A stretch of 64,000 nt of DNA, from NCBI RefSeq assembly GCF_019237615.1, contig NZ_JAFAGT010000045.1:1-64000 (forward strand), in the 5' to 3' direction. The position numbers and the translations under genes were made by a program. The first letter of the stretch is position 1. Each line of letters opens with the position of its first letter. The notes under the pieces are model-generated. The model saw only the letters and a program-made list of their open reading frames with translations. It ran no database searches and had not been told where the DNA came from. This document shows, one piece after another, positions 53,162-62,783 of the stretch. Source of the stretch: Roseateles sp. (GTDB taxonomy: Bacteria > Pseudomonadota > Gammaproteobacteria > Burkholderiales > Burkholderiaceae_C).

Positions 53162-53443
53162 CGTCGGCTCCTTGCTGTTTCAGCGTGGAACGGATTCTGA
53201 AGAGTCGAGATGCGGCGCAACATCGTCCCAATTCCACGCCTGGCGTCAGGGTTGCCGTCGCAGCTTGTCAGGCAAATTCCTACAGGACTGCTGTGCAGGC
53301 GCAGCAGCCAGGCCCGGCATGCCTGGAAAAGCAGGGGAAATCCATGTCTCAAGCGCTTCGCCAGGCGGCCGCAGCGGGCGATCATTCGTCTGGCACGGAG
53401 AAGGCGGTGACCACTGCGTCCACCACGACGGGAGTTTTTGGAC
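53162..53443. other. Divergent flhD / rfbF intergenic region
   Basis: This 282-bp region must hold the flhDC promoter (minus) and the sugar-cluster promoter (plus). An 8-bp inverted repeat, GCGTGGAA (53183-53190) and TTCCACGC (53232-53239), lies in the expected flhD leader and could form a stem or bind a regulator. I could not assign -35/-10 elements with confidence. No gene is seen. Confidence 0.5.
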
Positions 53444-54214
53444 ATGAAGGCAGTCATCCTCGCAGGCGGGCTGGGCACGCGGCTGGCGGAAGAGACCACG
53501 CTGCGCCCCAAGCCGATGGTCGAAGTGGGCGGGCGCCCGGTGCTCTGGCACATCCTGAAGACCTATTCGCATCACGGCATCAATGATTTCGTGATCTGCC
53601 TGGGCTACAAGGGCTATGTCATCAAGGAGTACTTCGCCAACTACTTTCTGCACATGTCGGACGTGACGTTCGACCTGGCCGAGAACCGCATGGAAATCCG
53701 CGACCGCCACTGCGAGCCCTGGCGTGTCACGCTGGTCGACACCGGCGAGGACTCGATGACGGGCGGGCGCCTCAAGCGCGTGCGCCACTACCTTGACGAC
53801 GAGAGCTTCTGCTTCACCTACGGCGACGGGCTGTCCGATGTGGATGTCCGGGCGCTGATTGCACACCACAAGGCCCAGGGCCGGCTCGCCACCGTGACGG
53901 CCGTGCAGCCACCGGGCCGCTTCGGCGCGCTCGGCATCACCGACCACCAGATCACCCATTTCACCGAGAAGCCCCAGGGCGACGGCGGCTGGGTCAACGG
54001 TGGCTTCTTCGTGCTGGAGCCGCAGGTGATCGACTACATCGCCGGTGACGCCACATCCTGGGAGGGCGATCCGCTGAACCGCCTGGCCGCCGAAGGTCAA
54101 CTGTCGGCCTTCCAGCACCCCGGCTTCTGGCAGCCCATGGACACGCTGCGCGACAAGGTCAGGCTCGAAGAGCTGTGGCAGACACACCAGGCCCCGTGGA
54201 AGGTATGGCGCTGA
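53444..54214 (+). CDS. rfbF: Glucose-1-phosphate cytidylyltransferase
   Basis: This enzyme makes CDP-glucose from CTP and glucose-1-phosphate, the first step to CDP-deoxy sugars. The 256-residue protein has the nucleotidyltransferase signature ([20 protein letters not shown] and [10 protein letters not shown]), YGDGLSDVD for metal and sugar binding, and the C-terminal [17 protein letters not shown]. Length and motifs match RfbF. The ATG follows GGGAG; it is the first gene of a nine-gene plus-strand run with 1- to 13-bp overlaps or short gaps. Confidence 0.96.
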   Translation: MKAVILAGGLGTRLAEETTLRPKPMVEVGGRPVLWHILKTYSHHGINDFVICLGYKGYVIKEYFANYFLHMSDVTFDLAENRMEIRDRHCEPWRVTLVDTGEDSMTGGRLKRVRHYLDDESFCFTYGDGLSDVDVRALIAHHKAQGRLATVTAVQPPGRFGALGITDHQITHFTEKPQGDGGWVNGGFFVLEPQVIDYIAGDATSWEGDPLNRLAAEGQLSAFQHPGFWQPMDTLRDKVRLEELWQTHQAPWKVWR

Positions 54215-55335
54215 TGAGCCAGCCTTTGTTCGCCGGGGTCTACGAAGGTCGCCGCGTGCTGGTGACCGGACATACCGGCTTCAAGGGCTCGTGGTTGGCG
54301 CTGTGGCTGCGGCAACTCGATGCCCAGGTGTGCGGGCTGGCCCTGCCGCCCGCCACCGAGCCCAGTCACCATGCCCTGCTGAATCTCGGCATCGAAGAAG
54401 CCTTCGTCGACCTGCGCGACGCCGACGGCGTGCGCCGTACCGTGCAAGCCTTGGCACCCGACATCGTCTTCCATCTGGCGGCCCAGCCCCTCGTGCGCCG
54501 CAGCTACGCCGAGCCGGCCGGCACGCTGGCGACCAATGTGATGGGGTTGGTGCACCTTTTCGAGGCCGTGCGCGCCACGCCATCGGTGCGCGCCGTCGTC
54601 AACGTCACCACCGACAAGTGCTACGCCAACCGGCACCAGGCCCAGGGCTACACCGAGGACGACGCCCTGGGCGGACACGATCCCTACAGCGCCTCGAAGG
54701 CCTGCGCGGAGATCGTCTCCGCCAGCTATCGCGCCAGCTTCCTGTCCAACGACGACAGCCGCGGCCACCCCGTGCTGCTGGCCACGGCCCGCGCGGGCAA
54801 CGTGATCGGTGGCGGCGACTGGTCGGAAGACCGCCTGATCCCCGACCTCGTGCGTGCCGCGCTCGCGGCCGAGCCTGCGCGGATCCGCCACCCCGGCTCG
54901 ACCCGACCCTGGCAGCACGTGCTGGAGCCGCTGGCAGGCTACCTGCTGCTGGGCCAGCAACTGCTGCAGGGGCGTGGCGAACAAGCCCAGGCCTGGAACT
55001 TCGGCCCCGACGAGGCCGGGCACCTGAGCGTGGGCGAGGTGGTGAGCGGCTTCTCGGCCCACTGGCCCTCGTTGCGCCACGAACTCGGCGGCCAGGACGC
55101 CACGCGGCACGAGGCCGCCCTGCTGCACCTGGATTGCGGCAAGGCCCGCGCACGTCTGGGCTGGCGCCCGGTCTGGGACGCGCCCACCTCCCTGGCGCGC
55201 ACCGCCCGCTGGTACCGTGCCTGGCACGAACGGGGCGAACGCCTCAGCCAGGCAGACCTAGATGCCTACGTCGAAGACGCCCGCCGGCATGGGCTGGCCT
55301 GGGCCGGGCAAACATCGGGATGGGTGCCTGCATGA
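54214..55335 (+). CDS. rfbG: CDP-glucose 4,6-dehydratase
   Basis: This SDR enzyme converts CDP-glucose to CDP-4-keto-6-deoxyglucose with bound NAD. The 373-residue protein has the NAD motif VTGHTGFKGSWLALW (about 16), the YxxxK catalytic pair in DPYSASKACAEI, and the conserved ARAGNVIGGGDWSEDRLIPD. The start at 54214 overlaps the rfbF stop codon (TGATG); an upstream ATG at 54205 is also possible. Together with rfbF it defines a CDP-activated sugar route. Confidence 0.96.
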   Translation: MSQPLFAGVYEGRRVLVTGHTGFKGSWLALWLRQLDAQVCGLALPPATEPSHHALLNLGIEEAFVDLRDADGVRRTVQALAPDIVFHLAAQPLVRRSYAEPAGTLATNVMGLVHLFEAVRATPSVRAVVNVTTDKCYANRHQAQGYTEDDALGGHDPYSASKACAEIVSASYRASFLSNDDSRGHPVLLATARAGNVIGGGDWSEDRLIPDLVRAALAAEPARIRHPGSTRPWQHVLEPLAGYLLLGQQLLQGRGEQAQAWNFGPDEAGHLSVGEVVSGFSAHWPSLRHELGGQDATRHEAALLHLDCGKARARLGWRPVWDAPTSLARTARWYRAWHERGERLSQADLDAYVEDARRHGLAWAGQTSGWVPA

Positions 55336-55883
55336 AGCTCCACCCCACGCCGCTGCCCGGTCTCTGGCAGATCAGCACCGAGCCGCGCGGCGACGCCCGC
55401 GGCCGCCTGACGCGCTTGCATTGCGAGCGGGAACTGGCCGCCATCCGCCCGCAATTGCACTTTGTGCAGACCAACCTTTCCTACACCGCGCAGCGTGGCA
55501 CGGTACGCGGGCTGCACTTCCAACGTGCCCCGGCGCTGGAAGCCAAGCTCATCCGCTGCCTGCGCGGCCGGGTGTTCGACGTGGCCGTCGACCTGCGCGC
55601 CGGGTCGGCGAGCTTCGGCCGCTGGTTCGGGCTGGAACTGGCGGCCGACAACGAGCAGCAGGTCTTCATCCCCGAAGGTTTCGCCCACGGCTTCCAGGCG
55701 CTGACGAACGACGTGGAACTGCTCTACCAGCACACCGCCGCCTACGCCCCCCGGCATGAGGGCGGGCTGCGTCCCGACGACCCGGCGCTGGCCATCGATT
55801 GGCCGCTGCCCATTGGCCAACTGTCCGACCGCGACCGCAGCCACCCCGCGCTGGATGCGGCCTTCGCGCCTTTGCAGGCCTGA
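55332..55883 (+). CDS. dTDP-4-dehydrorhamnose 3,5-epimerase-like sugar epimerase
   Basis: A 183-residue cupin-fold enzyme of the RmlC family (QTNLSYTAQRGTVRGLHFQR; KLIRCLRGRVFDVAVDLRAG; IPEGFAHGFQALTNDVELLY). The catalytic His is in GLHFQ and the second-site Tyr and Asp residues appear conserved. In this context it should act on CDP-4-keto-6-deoxyglucose, as in the ascarylose-type routes, rather than on dTDP sugars. It overlaps rfbG by 4 bp. Whether it epimerises at C3, C5 or both cannot be read from sequence. Confidence 0.85.
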   Translation: MKLHPTPLPGLWQISTEPRGDARGRLTRLHCERELAAIRPQLHFVQTNLSYTAQRGTVRGLHFQRAPALEAKLIRCLRGRVFDVAVDLRAGSASFGRWFGLELAADNEQQVFIPEGFAHGFQALTNDVELLYQHTAAYAPRHEGGLRPDDPALAIDWPLPIGQLSDRDRSHPALDAAFAPLQA

Positions 55884-55917
55884 AGAGTCCGACAACCGAC
55901 AGAAGAGAAGGAACCCC

Positions 55918-57141
55918 GTGCGCTGCCGCCACTGCCACACCCCGCTCGCCGAAGTCTTTGCCGACCTGGGCAGCGCACCGCCCTCCAACGCCTTCCTGCG
56001 CGCCGAAGACCTGAACGCGCCGGAGCTTTACTTCCCGCTGAAGGTGTTCAGTTGCGGCCACTGCCGGCTGGTGCAGGTCGACGAACTGCAACGCCACGAC
56101 GCGCTGTTCTCCAGCGACTACGTCTACTTCTCGTCCTACTCCAGTTCCTGGCTGGCACACGCCCGCGCCTATGTGGAGCACGCCACGCAACGCCTGGACC
56201 TGGGCCCGCAATCGCTGGTGCTGGAAGTGGCCTCCAACGACGGCTACCTGCTGCAGTACGTGCAGCAGCTCGGCATCCCCTGCGTGGGCATAGAACCCAC
56301 GGCCAGCACCGCGGCCGCGGCGCGCGCCAGGGGCATCGAAAGCATCGAGCGATTCTTCGGCGCATCGTTCGCCGCCGAGTTCGCGCGCACGCGGCGCCCG
56401 GCCGACCTGGTCGTGGGCAACAACGTGCTGGCCCATGTACCCGACATCAATGACTTCGTTGCCGGCCTGACAGCCGTGCTGGCCCCCGGCGGCTGCGTGA
56501 CGATGGAGTTCCCGCACCTGCTGAGCCTGGTGCGCGAGGCCCAGTTCGACACCATCTACCACGAACACTTTTCCTACCTGGGCCTTGCCACGGTGCAGCG
56601 CATCTTCGCCGCCGCCGGCCTGCAGATCTGGGACGTGGAACGCCTGCCAACCCATGGCGGCTCGCTGCGCATCTGGGCGCAGCACAGCGGCAGCCCCCGC
56701 GCGCCGCTACCCAGCGTGACCGAGCTGCTGGCCGAAGAAGCCGCCGCCGGCATGCTGGAGCCGGCCTTCTACGCCAGCCTGCAACCCCGCGCCGAAACCA
56801 TCAAGTACAAGCTGCTCAGCTGGTTGATCGAGCAGCGCCGCGCGGGCAAGAAGGTAGCCGCCTACGGTGCAGCCGCCAAGGGCAACACCTTGCTGAACTG
56901 GGCCGGCGTGCGCCCTGACCTGCTGCCCTACGTCGTCGATGCCTCGCCCCACAAGCAGGGTCGCTTTCTGCCGGGCTCGCGGATCCCTGTCGTGGCGCAA
57001 GCGCATCTGCGTGAGCATCGACCGGACTACGTGCTGATCCTGCCGTGGAACTTGCGCGACGAGATCTCCTCCCAACTGCGCTACATCGGTGACTGGGGCG
57101 GGCGTTGTGTGGTCGCCATTCCGGAGCTGCAAGTGCTATGA
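55918..57141 (+). CDS. Sugar C-methyltransferase, TylC3/NovU-like
   Basis: A 407-residue, three-part methyltransferase. An N-terminal zinc-binding domain has CRHCHTPL and CGHC; the SAM-binding domain has EVASNDGYLLQYVQQLGIP (about 102); the C-terminal Methyltransf_14 domain has GAAAKGNTLLNWAGV (about 318). EFPHLLSLVREAQFDTIYHE is the family's active-site segment. This family puts a methyl group on C3 of 4-keto-6-deoxy sugars, giving branched sugars such as mycarose, virenose or yersiniose-type precursors. The start is GTG at 55918, the first codon of the zinc domain. Confidence 0.9.
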   Translation: MRCRHCHTPLAEVFADLGSAPPSNAFLRAEDLNAPELYFPLKVFSCGHCRLVQVDELQRHDALFSSDYVYFSSYSSSWLAHARAYVEHATQRLDLGPQSLVLEVASNDGYLLQYVQQLGIPCVGIEPTASTAAAARARGIESIERFFGASFAAEFARTRRPADLVVGNNVLAHVPDINDFVAGLTAVLAPGGCVTMEFPHLLSLVREAQFDTIYHEHFSYLGLATVQRIFAAAGLQIWDVERLPTHGGSLRIWAQHSGSPRAPLPSVTELLAEEAAAGMLEPAFYASLQPRAETIKYKLLSWLIEQRRAGKKVAAYGAAAKGNTLLNWAGVRPDLLPYVVDASPHKQGRFLPGSRIPVVAQAHLREHRPDYVLILPWNLRDEISSQLRYIGDWGGRCVVAIPELQVL

Positions 57142-58244
57142 GTGCCGACCGTATCCACTACACGCTGCCGTCCATCACCGAGCTGGAAATCCGCTACGTC
57201 GAGGACGCCATCCGCCACGGCTGGGGCGAACGATGCTACGAGTACATCCAGCGCTTCGAGGCTGCGTTCGCCAAGCACCTGGGCGTGCCCTACGCTATCG
57301 CAACCTCGAGCTGCACCGGCGCGCTGCACATGGGCATGGCGGCGCTGGGCATCGCGGCCGGCGACGAGGTCATCCTGGCCGACACCAACTGGATCGCCTC
57401 GGCAGCCCCCATCACCTACCTGGGCGCCAAGCCCGTCTTCGTGGACGTGCTGCCCGACAGCTGGTGCCTCGACCCCGCCAGGGTCGAAGCCGCCATCACA
57501 CCAGCCACCAAGGCCATCCTCGCGGTGCACCTGTACGGCAACCTGTGCAACATGGATGCACTGCTGGACATCGGCGCTCGACACGGCATCCCAGTCATCG
57601 AGGACGCCGCCGAAGCCCTCGGCTCCAGCCTGCGCGGCGCGGCCGCCGGGGCCATGGGCGCCTTCGGCACCTTCTCCTTCCACGGCACCAAGACCCTCAC
57701 GACCGGCGAGGGCGGCATGTTCATCACGCAGGATCGAGCGCTGTACGAGCGCGTCCTGACCCTGTCCAACCATGGCCGTGCAGCCGGGCAGGCCAGGCAG
57801 TTCTGGCCCGACCTGCTGGGGTTCAAGTACAAGATGTCCAATCTGCAAGCGGCCGTGGGCTGTGCGCAGGTGGAGCGACTGGACGAACTGATCGCGGCCA
57901 AGCGCCGGGTCTTCATGGCCTACCGCGAGCGACTGGCCGACCTGCCGCTGACGATGAACCCCGAAGGCGCCGAGCAGCGCAACGGCTTCTGGATGCCCAC
58001 CATCGTCGTGGACGAGGGCGTGCGCTTCGACCGTGAAGCCCTGCTGGCGGCCTTCCGGGCCGACCGCATCGACGGTCGCGTGTTTTTCTGGCCGCTGAGC
58101 CAGTTGCCGATGTTCACGCCAAGACCCGAGAACCGCGTCGCCTACGGTCTGCCCGCGCGCGCACTGAACCTGCCCAGCTACCACGACCTGGGCGAGGCAC
58201 AGATCGAACGCGTCGTGGCCCATGTGCGGTCTGCAATCCGCTGA
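57138..58244 (+). CDS. DegT/DnrJ/EryC1-family sugar aminotransferase
   Basis: A 368-residue PLP enzyme that transfers an amino group to a keto sugar. The PLP lysine is K185 in SFHGTKTLTTGEGGM, and the substrate-binding YKMSNLQAAVGCAQ and VIEDAAEALGSS are conserved. It most resembles perosamine/viosamine-type C4 aminotransferases, so a 4-amino-4,6-dideoxy product is the first guess; an RfbH-type C3 dehydratase is unlikely because the Lys is kept. It overlaps the methyltransferase by 4 bp. Confidence 0.88.
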   Translation: MSADRIHYTLPSITELEIRYVEDAIRHGWGERCYEYIQRFEAAFAKHLGVPYAIATSSCTGALHMGMAALGIAAGDEVILADTNWIASAAPITYLGAKPVFVDVLPDSWCLDPARVEAAITPATKAILAVHLYGNLCNMDALLDIGARHGIPVIEDAAEALGSSLRGAAAGAMGAFGTFSFHGTKTLTTGEGGMFITQDRALYERVLTLSNHGRAAGQARQFWPDLLGFKYKMSNLQAAVGCAQVERLDELIAAKRRVFMAYRERLADLPLTMNPEGAEQRNGFWMPTIVVDEGVRFDREALLAAFRADRIDGRVFFWPLSQLPMFTPRPENRVAYGLPARALNLPSYHDLGEAQIERVVAHVRSAIR

Positions 58245-58254
58245 GGACACCACG

Positions 58255-59100
58255 ATGCCAACCCCTTTGCTGAGCGAACAGCAGCGCGAACAGTTCCACC
58301 GTGATGGCCTGCTGATCCTGCCGGGCTTCTACGACGCACATGCCGACATCGAGCCCGTGCAGCGCGCCATCCACGCCGCCATTGGCCAGGTCATGCAGCG
58401 TCACGGCGTGCCGGATGAGCGCCCTCCGCTGGACCCTGCCCACTTCGATGCCGGCTACCAGGATCTCATCCGGCGCGATCGCAGTTGGGGTGCCGAGGTC
58501 TATGACGCCGTCAAGCAGCTGCCGCCCTTTGTACGACTGGTGGCCCATCCCGCACATGAACGCCTGATGCGTGAACTGCGGCCCGGCAGCGAGCCGGGCA
58601 TTGCCGGCGGCGGCTACGGCATCCGCATCGACAACCCGGGCGAGGAGCGTTTTCGCGCGCAATGGCACCAGGAGTACCCGGCCCAGCTGCGCAGCCTCGA
58701 TGGGCTGGTGTTCTGGAGCCCCTTGGTCCCGGTAGACGAAGCGCTCGGTCCAGTGCGCTTCTGTCCGGGCTCGCAGCGCGAGGGACCGCTGCCGGTCTAC
58801 CGCGGCAGTGGTGACGGGCGCAGCGGCGCGTACGCGCTGATGCTGGCCAACCAGGAGGCTCTGCTGTCACGCTATGCGCAGGTCGCGCCCCTCTGCGCGC
58901 CGACAGACCTCGTCATCATCGACTTCCTGGTGCTGCACGCTTCGGGCTACAACCGAAGCCAGCGCTCCCGCTGGTCGATGCAGTTTCGCTACTTCAACTT
59001 TGCGGACGCGACCGGCCGCAGCCACGGCTGGAAGGGCTCCTTCGCCGCCGGCCAGGACTTCAGCCTGATCCACCCTGAACTGTGCGTTGACGCGCCCTGA
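58255..59100 (+). CDS. PhyH-like Fe(II)/2-oxoglutarate dioxygenase
   Basis: A 281-residue protein of the phytanoyl-CoA dioxygenase superfamily. Iron ligands are likely His and Glu in QWHQEYPAQL (about 141) and a distal His in VLHASGYNRS, with an Arg a few residues on for 2-oxoglutarate. It probably hydroxylates a sugar or its acyl group. Such genes occur in LPS and flagellin glycan clusters, but the substrate is unknown. The ATG at 58255 follows GAGGAC. Confidence 0.8.
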   Translation: MPTPLLSEQQREQFHRDGLLILPGFYDAHADIEPVQRAIHAAIGQVMQRHGVPDERPPLDPAHFDAGYQDLIRRDRSWGAEVYDAVKQLPPFVRLVAHPAHERLMRELRPGSEPGIAGGGYGIRIDNPGEERFRAQWHQEYPAQLRSLDGLVFWSPLVPVDEALGPVRFCPGSQREGPLPVYRGSGDGRSGAYALMLANQEALLSRYAQVAPLCAPTDLVIIDFLVLHASGYNRSQRSRWSMQFRYFNFADATGRSHGWKGSFAAGQDFSLIHPELCVDAP

Positions 59101-59107
59101 CCCCATC

Positions 59108-60274
59108 ATGCTCTGCAACGTCTGCCAGGCGCCTCTCGGCGCTCCCCTCTACGAGTCACGCGGCAAGCTCTCGCTGACCTCGCTGTGCGAGCTCAGGCCG
59201 GGCCGCACGCGCGTGTGGTGCTGCGACCGCTGTGGCCATCTGCAGGGGGAGCCGCTACCCGACACGGCGCAGTACTACGCAAGCGACTACCGCATCCTGC
59301 TGGACCACGACGACGAGGACCAGATCTACGACACCGAGCGTACCGCGGACGGCGGCGAGCGCATCGTCTACCGCACCCAGCACCAGTTGCGCCTGTTGCT
59401 GGAACGCCTGCCACTGCCCGAAGGTGCACGCCTGCTGGACTACGGCTGCGCCAAGGCTGCGATGCCGCGCCTGCTGGCCGCCGAGCGTCCCGACCTGCAA
59501 CTGCACCTGTTCGACGTCAGCGAGATGTACCGCAGCCATTGGGACCGCCTGCTGCCGCGCGAGCGCCAGGCGGTGAACGAGGCACCTGCCGGCTGGCACG
59601 GCAGCTTCGACGCGGTGATCTCCTTCTTCGCACTTGAGCACATCCCCGCGCCCATCGCGAGCGTGGCCCATGTGGCGGCGCTGCTGAAGGCGGGCGGTAG
59701 CTTCTACGGCGTCGTGCCCTGCACAGTCGGCAACCCGGCGGACTTCATCGTCGCCGACCATGTGAACCACTTCACCACCGCCTCGCTGCACCGCCTGCTG
59801 GCCGACGCCGGCTTCGGCGCCATCTGCATCGAGCCCGACGTGCATCGCGGCGCGCTGGTGTTCCGTGCCGTCAAGGCAGGCGTGGCCGCACTCGGCCCGG
59901 AGCCGTCCGTCGTGCGCCCGCAGGCCCAGGCCCTCGCACGCTTCTGGAGCGAGCTGAGCGATCGCATCGCGGCCGCCGAGCACGCCGCGGGCGACGTGCC
60001 GGTCGCAATCTACGGCTCGGGCGTCTACGGCGCCCACATTGCTGCCAGCCTCGCGCACCCCGAGCGGCTACGCTGCTTCCTGGACCGCAATCCCTTCCAG
60101 CAGGGCAAGGCCCTGTTCGAACGGCCGGTGCTGGCCCCAGAGCAACTGCCAGATGATGTGACACAGCTCTACGTGGGCCTGAACCCCTCCATCGCGCGGC
60201 AGGCGCTGTCCGACCAACCATGGCTGGCACGCAGCCGAGCACGTCCCTTCTTCCTCGACGGAGGTGCCCCTTGA
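59108..60274 (+). CDS. SAM-dependent methyltransferase with zinc-ribbon N-terminus
   Basis: A 388-residue protein: an N-terminal four-Cys motif (CNVC at 3-6, CDRCG at about 41), a SAM domain (LLDYGCAKAAMPRLLAAERP; SFDAVISFFALEHIPAP) and a C-terminal half with a second Rossmann-like motif (VAIYGSGVYGAHIAASLAHP). It is related to but distinct from the TylC3-like enzyme at 55918. It may O- or N-methylate the sugar or acyl chain. The ATG at 59108 is preferred to the TTG at 59087, which lies inside the PhyH gene. Confidence 0.82.
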   Translation: MLCNVCQAPLGAPLYESRGKLSLTSLCELRPGRTRVWCCDRCGHLQGEPLPDTAQYYASDYRILLDHDDEDQIYDTERTADGGERIVYRTQHQLRLLLERLPLPEGARLLDYGCAKAAMPRLLAAERPDLQLHLFDVSEMYRSHWDRLLPRERQAVNEAPAGWHGSFDAVISFFALEHIPAPIASVAHVAALLKAGGSFYGVVPCTVGNPADFIVADHVNHFTTASLHRLLADAGFGAICIEPDVHRGALVFRAVKAGVAALGPEPSVVRPQAQALARFWSELSDRIAAAEHAAGDVPVAIYGSGVYGAHIAASLAHPERLRCFLDRNPFQQGKALFERPVLAPEQLPDDVTQLYVGLNPSIARQALSDQPWLARSRARPFFLDGGAP

Positions 60275-60798
60275 TCGAGTCGGCCCAGCTACGCCTGCGC
60301 GCCTGGCGGGAGGACGACATCGCGACACTGCACCTGCTGCGCAACGACGTGGCGCTGCAGGCCCAGTTGCTCGCGCGCGTTCGCGGCAGCGATGCAGCCC
60401 AGGTGCGGCAATGGCTGCAGCTGCGCAGCAGCGCTCCGGACAGCCTGCTCTGGGTCATCGCCGCACGCGAAGGCGACATCGCTCTGGGCTATGTGCAGGT
60501 CACCGGCCTGGACGCCATCGACCGGCGCGCCGAACTGGGCATCTGCCTGGCACCGGCTTCGCAGGGGCGCGGACATGGTCGGGCGGCAATCGCGGCGCTG
60601 CTGCCCTATCTGCGCCGCACCTGGGGCCTGCGCAAGCTGAGCCTGCGCGTGCGCGCCGACAACGCGCCGGCGCTGCGCTGCTACGCGAGTCTGGGCTTCC
60701 AGCCCTGCGGCCGGCTGCGCGAGCATGTCTTCATTGACGACGCCTGGCACGACCTGGTGCTGATGGAGGTCTTCCTGGAGACCGCATGCCCGGCATAG
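60271..60798 (+). CDS. GNAT-family N-acyltransferase
   Basis: A 175-residue acetyltransferase of the RimJ/RimL type, with acyl-CoA-binding motif GICLAPASQGRGHGRAAIAA and C-terminal ALRCYASLGFQPCGRLREHV. In this cluster it most simply N-acylates the amino group placed by the aminotransferase. The start is a TTG at 60271, chosen because GGAGG lies just upstream and it overlaps the previous stop codon (TTGA). It overlaps the next gene by 13 bp. Confidence 0.88.
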   Translation: MIESAQLRLRAWREDDIATLHLLRNDVALQAQLLARVRGSDAAQVRQWLQLRSSAPDSLLWVIAAREGDIALGYVQVTGLDAIDRRAELGICLAPASQGRGHGRAAIAALLPYLRRTWGLRKLSLRVRADNAPALRCYASLGFQPCGRLREHVFIDDAWHDLVLMEVFLETACPA

Positions 60799-61514
60799 TC
60801 ATCTCGCAGTCCATGCTGTTCCCCTGGGTCGGCCTGCTGGAGCAGGTGCGCCAGGCCGACGTGTTCGTGCACTACGACGACGTGCAGTTCTCCAAGGGCA
60901 GCTTCGTCAACCGCGTACAGATCAAGACGGCCGATGGCCAGCGATGGCTGACCGTGCCACTGCCCGGCCTGCAGCTGGGTCAGCGCATAGACGCCGTGCG
61001 GCCGGCGCCATCGGCGCAGTGGCGCGAAAACCATCTCGCGCTGCTGGCGCGCAGCTTCCGGGCTGCACCGCACGCGGCCGACGCGCTCTCCCTGGCCCGG
61101 GACATCTATGCCCAGGAGTACGCCAGCATCGGCGCACTGGCGCGCGCCTCGCTGATGGCGCTGGTCCGCTACTTCGGGCTGGAAGCCGGCCGGCGCTTCG
61201 TGGATGTGGCCGATCTGGGAGTTTCCGGTACAAGCAGCGCCCGTGTGCTGGCCGTGGTTCGCCAACTTGGCGGCACGGACTACATCACCGGCCATGGCGC
61301 CGCGCGTTACCTCGCCCACGACGAGTTCGAGGCCCAAGGGGTGACGGTGCGATACATGGACTATCTGCGCCTGCCCTATCCGCAGTCCCATGGGGCATTC
61401 AGTCCATACGTATCCGGGCTTGATCTGGTCGCTCACTGTGGCCGCGACGGCTCGCGCTATATCGCGTCCGGCACTGTGGCGTGGCAGGAATTCCTGAAGC
61501 GCTCAGCGGGCTGA
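60786..61514 (+). CDS. WbqC-like family protein
   Basis: A 242-residue protein of the WbqC family. The family start is visible (ISQSMLFPWVGLLEQVRQAD, then FVHYDDVQFSKGSFVNRVQI), and the C-terminal half keeps TDYITGHGAARYL. WbqC-like proteins occur in O-antigen and flagellin glycan clusters and are thought to modify amino sugars (for example with amino-acid or acyl groups); the reaction is not settled. It closes the plus-strand sugar cluster and converges on a minus-strand glycosyltransferase. Confidence 0.88.
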   Translation: MPGIVISQSMLFPWVGLLEQVRQADVFVHYDDVQFSKGSFVNRVQIKTADGQRWLTVPLPGLQLGQRIDAVRPAPSAQWRENHLALLARSFRAAPHAADALSLARDIYAQEYASIGALARASLMALVRYFGLEAGRRFVDVADLGVSGTSSARVLAVVRQLGGTDYITGHGAARYLAHDEFEAQGVTVRYMDYLRLPYPQSHGAFSPYVSGLDLVAHCGRDGSRYIASGTVAWQEFLKRSAG

Positions 61515-61533
61515 ACCCTGGCGCCATGCGCGC

Positions 61534-62763
61534 TCAGGCGACGAACTTGCGCATCAGGTCGCGCTCCAGCACCAGCCGCCCGCCGAAGCTGGCGGGCAGC
61601 GCCTCGCGGCTGACCGCATCGCCCAGGCCGAACACCAGCGTCTGTGCATCCGGATCCCCATGCTCGGCCACCGTCGTGGCGAACTGCACAGGCAGGCGCG
61701 CCCTCTCCTGCACGAGCTGGCGCAGCGGAGCCGGAAAATGGCCCACGCAGAGCAGCTTGCTCATGCCTCGGTTGAGCTCCTCGTCGGTGGCGATGAAGCT
61801 GACCGCCGCATGGGTCGCCAGCACCGGCAGTTGCACCGGCAGCAACTGCTCGGCCCCCATGGCTTTAAGCCGGTAGGCCAGGTAGTAGGTATCGACTGCA
61901 TCACGTTGCTGATGCAGTCGCAGCCGCACCGCCACCGAGATCCGACTGGCGATCAGATCCTGGATTCGCAGCAGAAACTCGACACGCCGCTGCGAGGTCA
62001 GCTGCGGCAGGGCGCGGCCCAACACATGTTCCAGCCCGGCGCGATAGCGATCCCAGGCGTGTTCGGCTTCGCTCAGGCCGGTCTGCTCGCGCCGGTGGTC
62101 GGCAAAGTAGTTCGTGATGGAGACGTAGAACGGGTCCTTCAGGAACAGCACCTGGGCGTGACTGGCGAACTCGGCCGAATGCACAAACGCGTAGAACGCC
62201 TGCTCGGACACTCGCGGCATCACGACCCGCAGAATCTCGGTGCGATAGACCGCAATCTCGGGAAATATCCCGTGGTTCAGCAGGGTGTCCAGCAGCTTGT
62301 CATAGTCACCCTGCTCCACCAACACGTCGTCGCCCTGTCGGTAGAACTGCCCACGCTCCTCGCCCTGGACCAGATCGAACAACTTCCACGGCGCGTAGGC
62401 CACGCCTGCCTGGGGCAGCGCCTCCATGACCGTGACCGTCTGCGCCAGTTGGGCGCCCAGCAGTGCGTCGTCATCGGCCACGTAGACGATGTAGCGGCCG
62501 CGCGCGTGGGTCAGCAGATAGTGCCAGTTGGGGCCGCCGCCCAGGTTGCTCGCATGGCGGTGCCAGCGCAGCGGCAGGCGTTCGCGGTACTTCTCCAGCA
62601 CCTCCGGGGTTGCGTCGGGCGAGGCGTTGTCGCCGACGAACACCTCGAAGCTGTAGGGAAAGTCAGCCATCTGCCCGCACAGCATCTCCAGCAGCGAGTC
62701 CAGGTAGCGCGCCCGGTTGAAGGTCGGCACGATGATGGTGAGGATGGGCGAGACATCTGTCAT
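61534..62763 (-). CDS. GT2-family glycosyltransferase
   Basis: A 409-residue protein with an N-terminal GT-A domain (LTIIVPTFNRARYLDSLLEM; FVGDNASPDATPEVLEKYRE; YIVYVADDDALLGAQ with the DDD metal site) and an uncharacterised C-terminal half of about 180 residues with no clear motif. It probably transfers a sugar to the glycan or to protein. The ATG at 62763 gives the domain-normal N-terminus. It follows the O-GlcNAc-transferase-like gene by 20 bp and could be co-transcribed with it. Confidence 0.85.
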   Translation of the reverse strand: MTDVSPILTIIVPTFNRARYLDSLLEMLCGQMADFPYSFEVFVGDNASPDATPEVLEKYRERLPLRWHRHASNLGGGPNWHYLLTHARGRYIVYVADDDALLGAQLAQTVTVMEALPQAGVAYAPWKLFDLVQGEERGQFYRQGDDVLVEQGDYDKLLDTLLNHGIFPEIAVYRTEILRVVMPRVSEQAFYAFVHSAEFASHAQVLFLKDPFYVSITNYFADHRREQTGLSEAEHAWDRYRAGLEHVLGRALPQLTSQRRVEFLLRIQDLIASRISVAVRLRLHQQRDAVDTYYLAYRLKAMGAEQLLPVQLPVLATHAAVSFIATDEELNRGMSKLLCVGHFPAPLRQLVQERARLPVQFATTVAEHGDPDAQTLVFGLGDAVSREALPASFGGRLVLERDLMRKFVA

Positions 62764-62783
62764 GGCTTCTTTCGGCAGCGGGT

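Noticed and set aside
53162-53443. Inverted repeat GCGTGGAA/TTCCACGC upstream of flhD, considered as a riboswitch.
   Set aside because: A single 8-bp pair with a 41-bp spacer is not evidence for a known riboswitch class; it is only noted as a possible leader stem.
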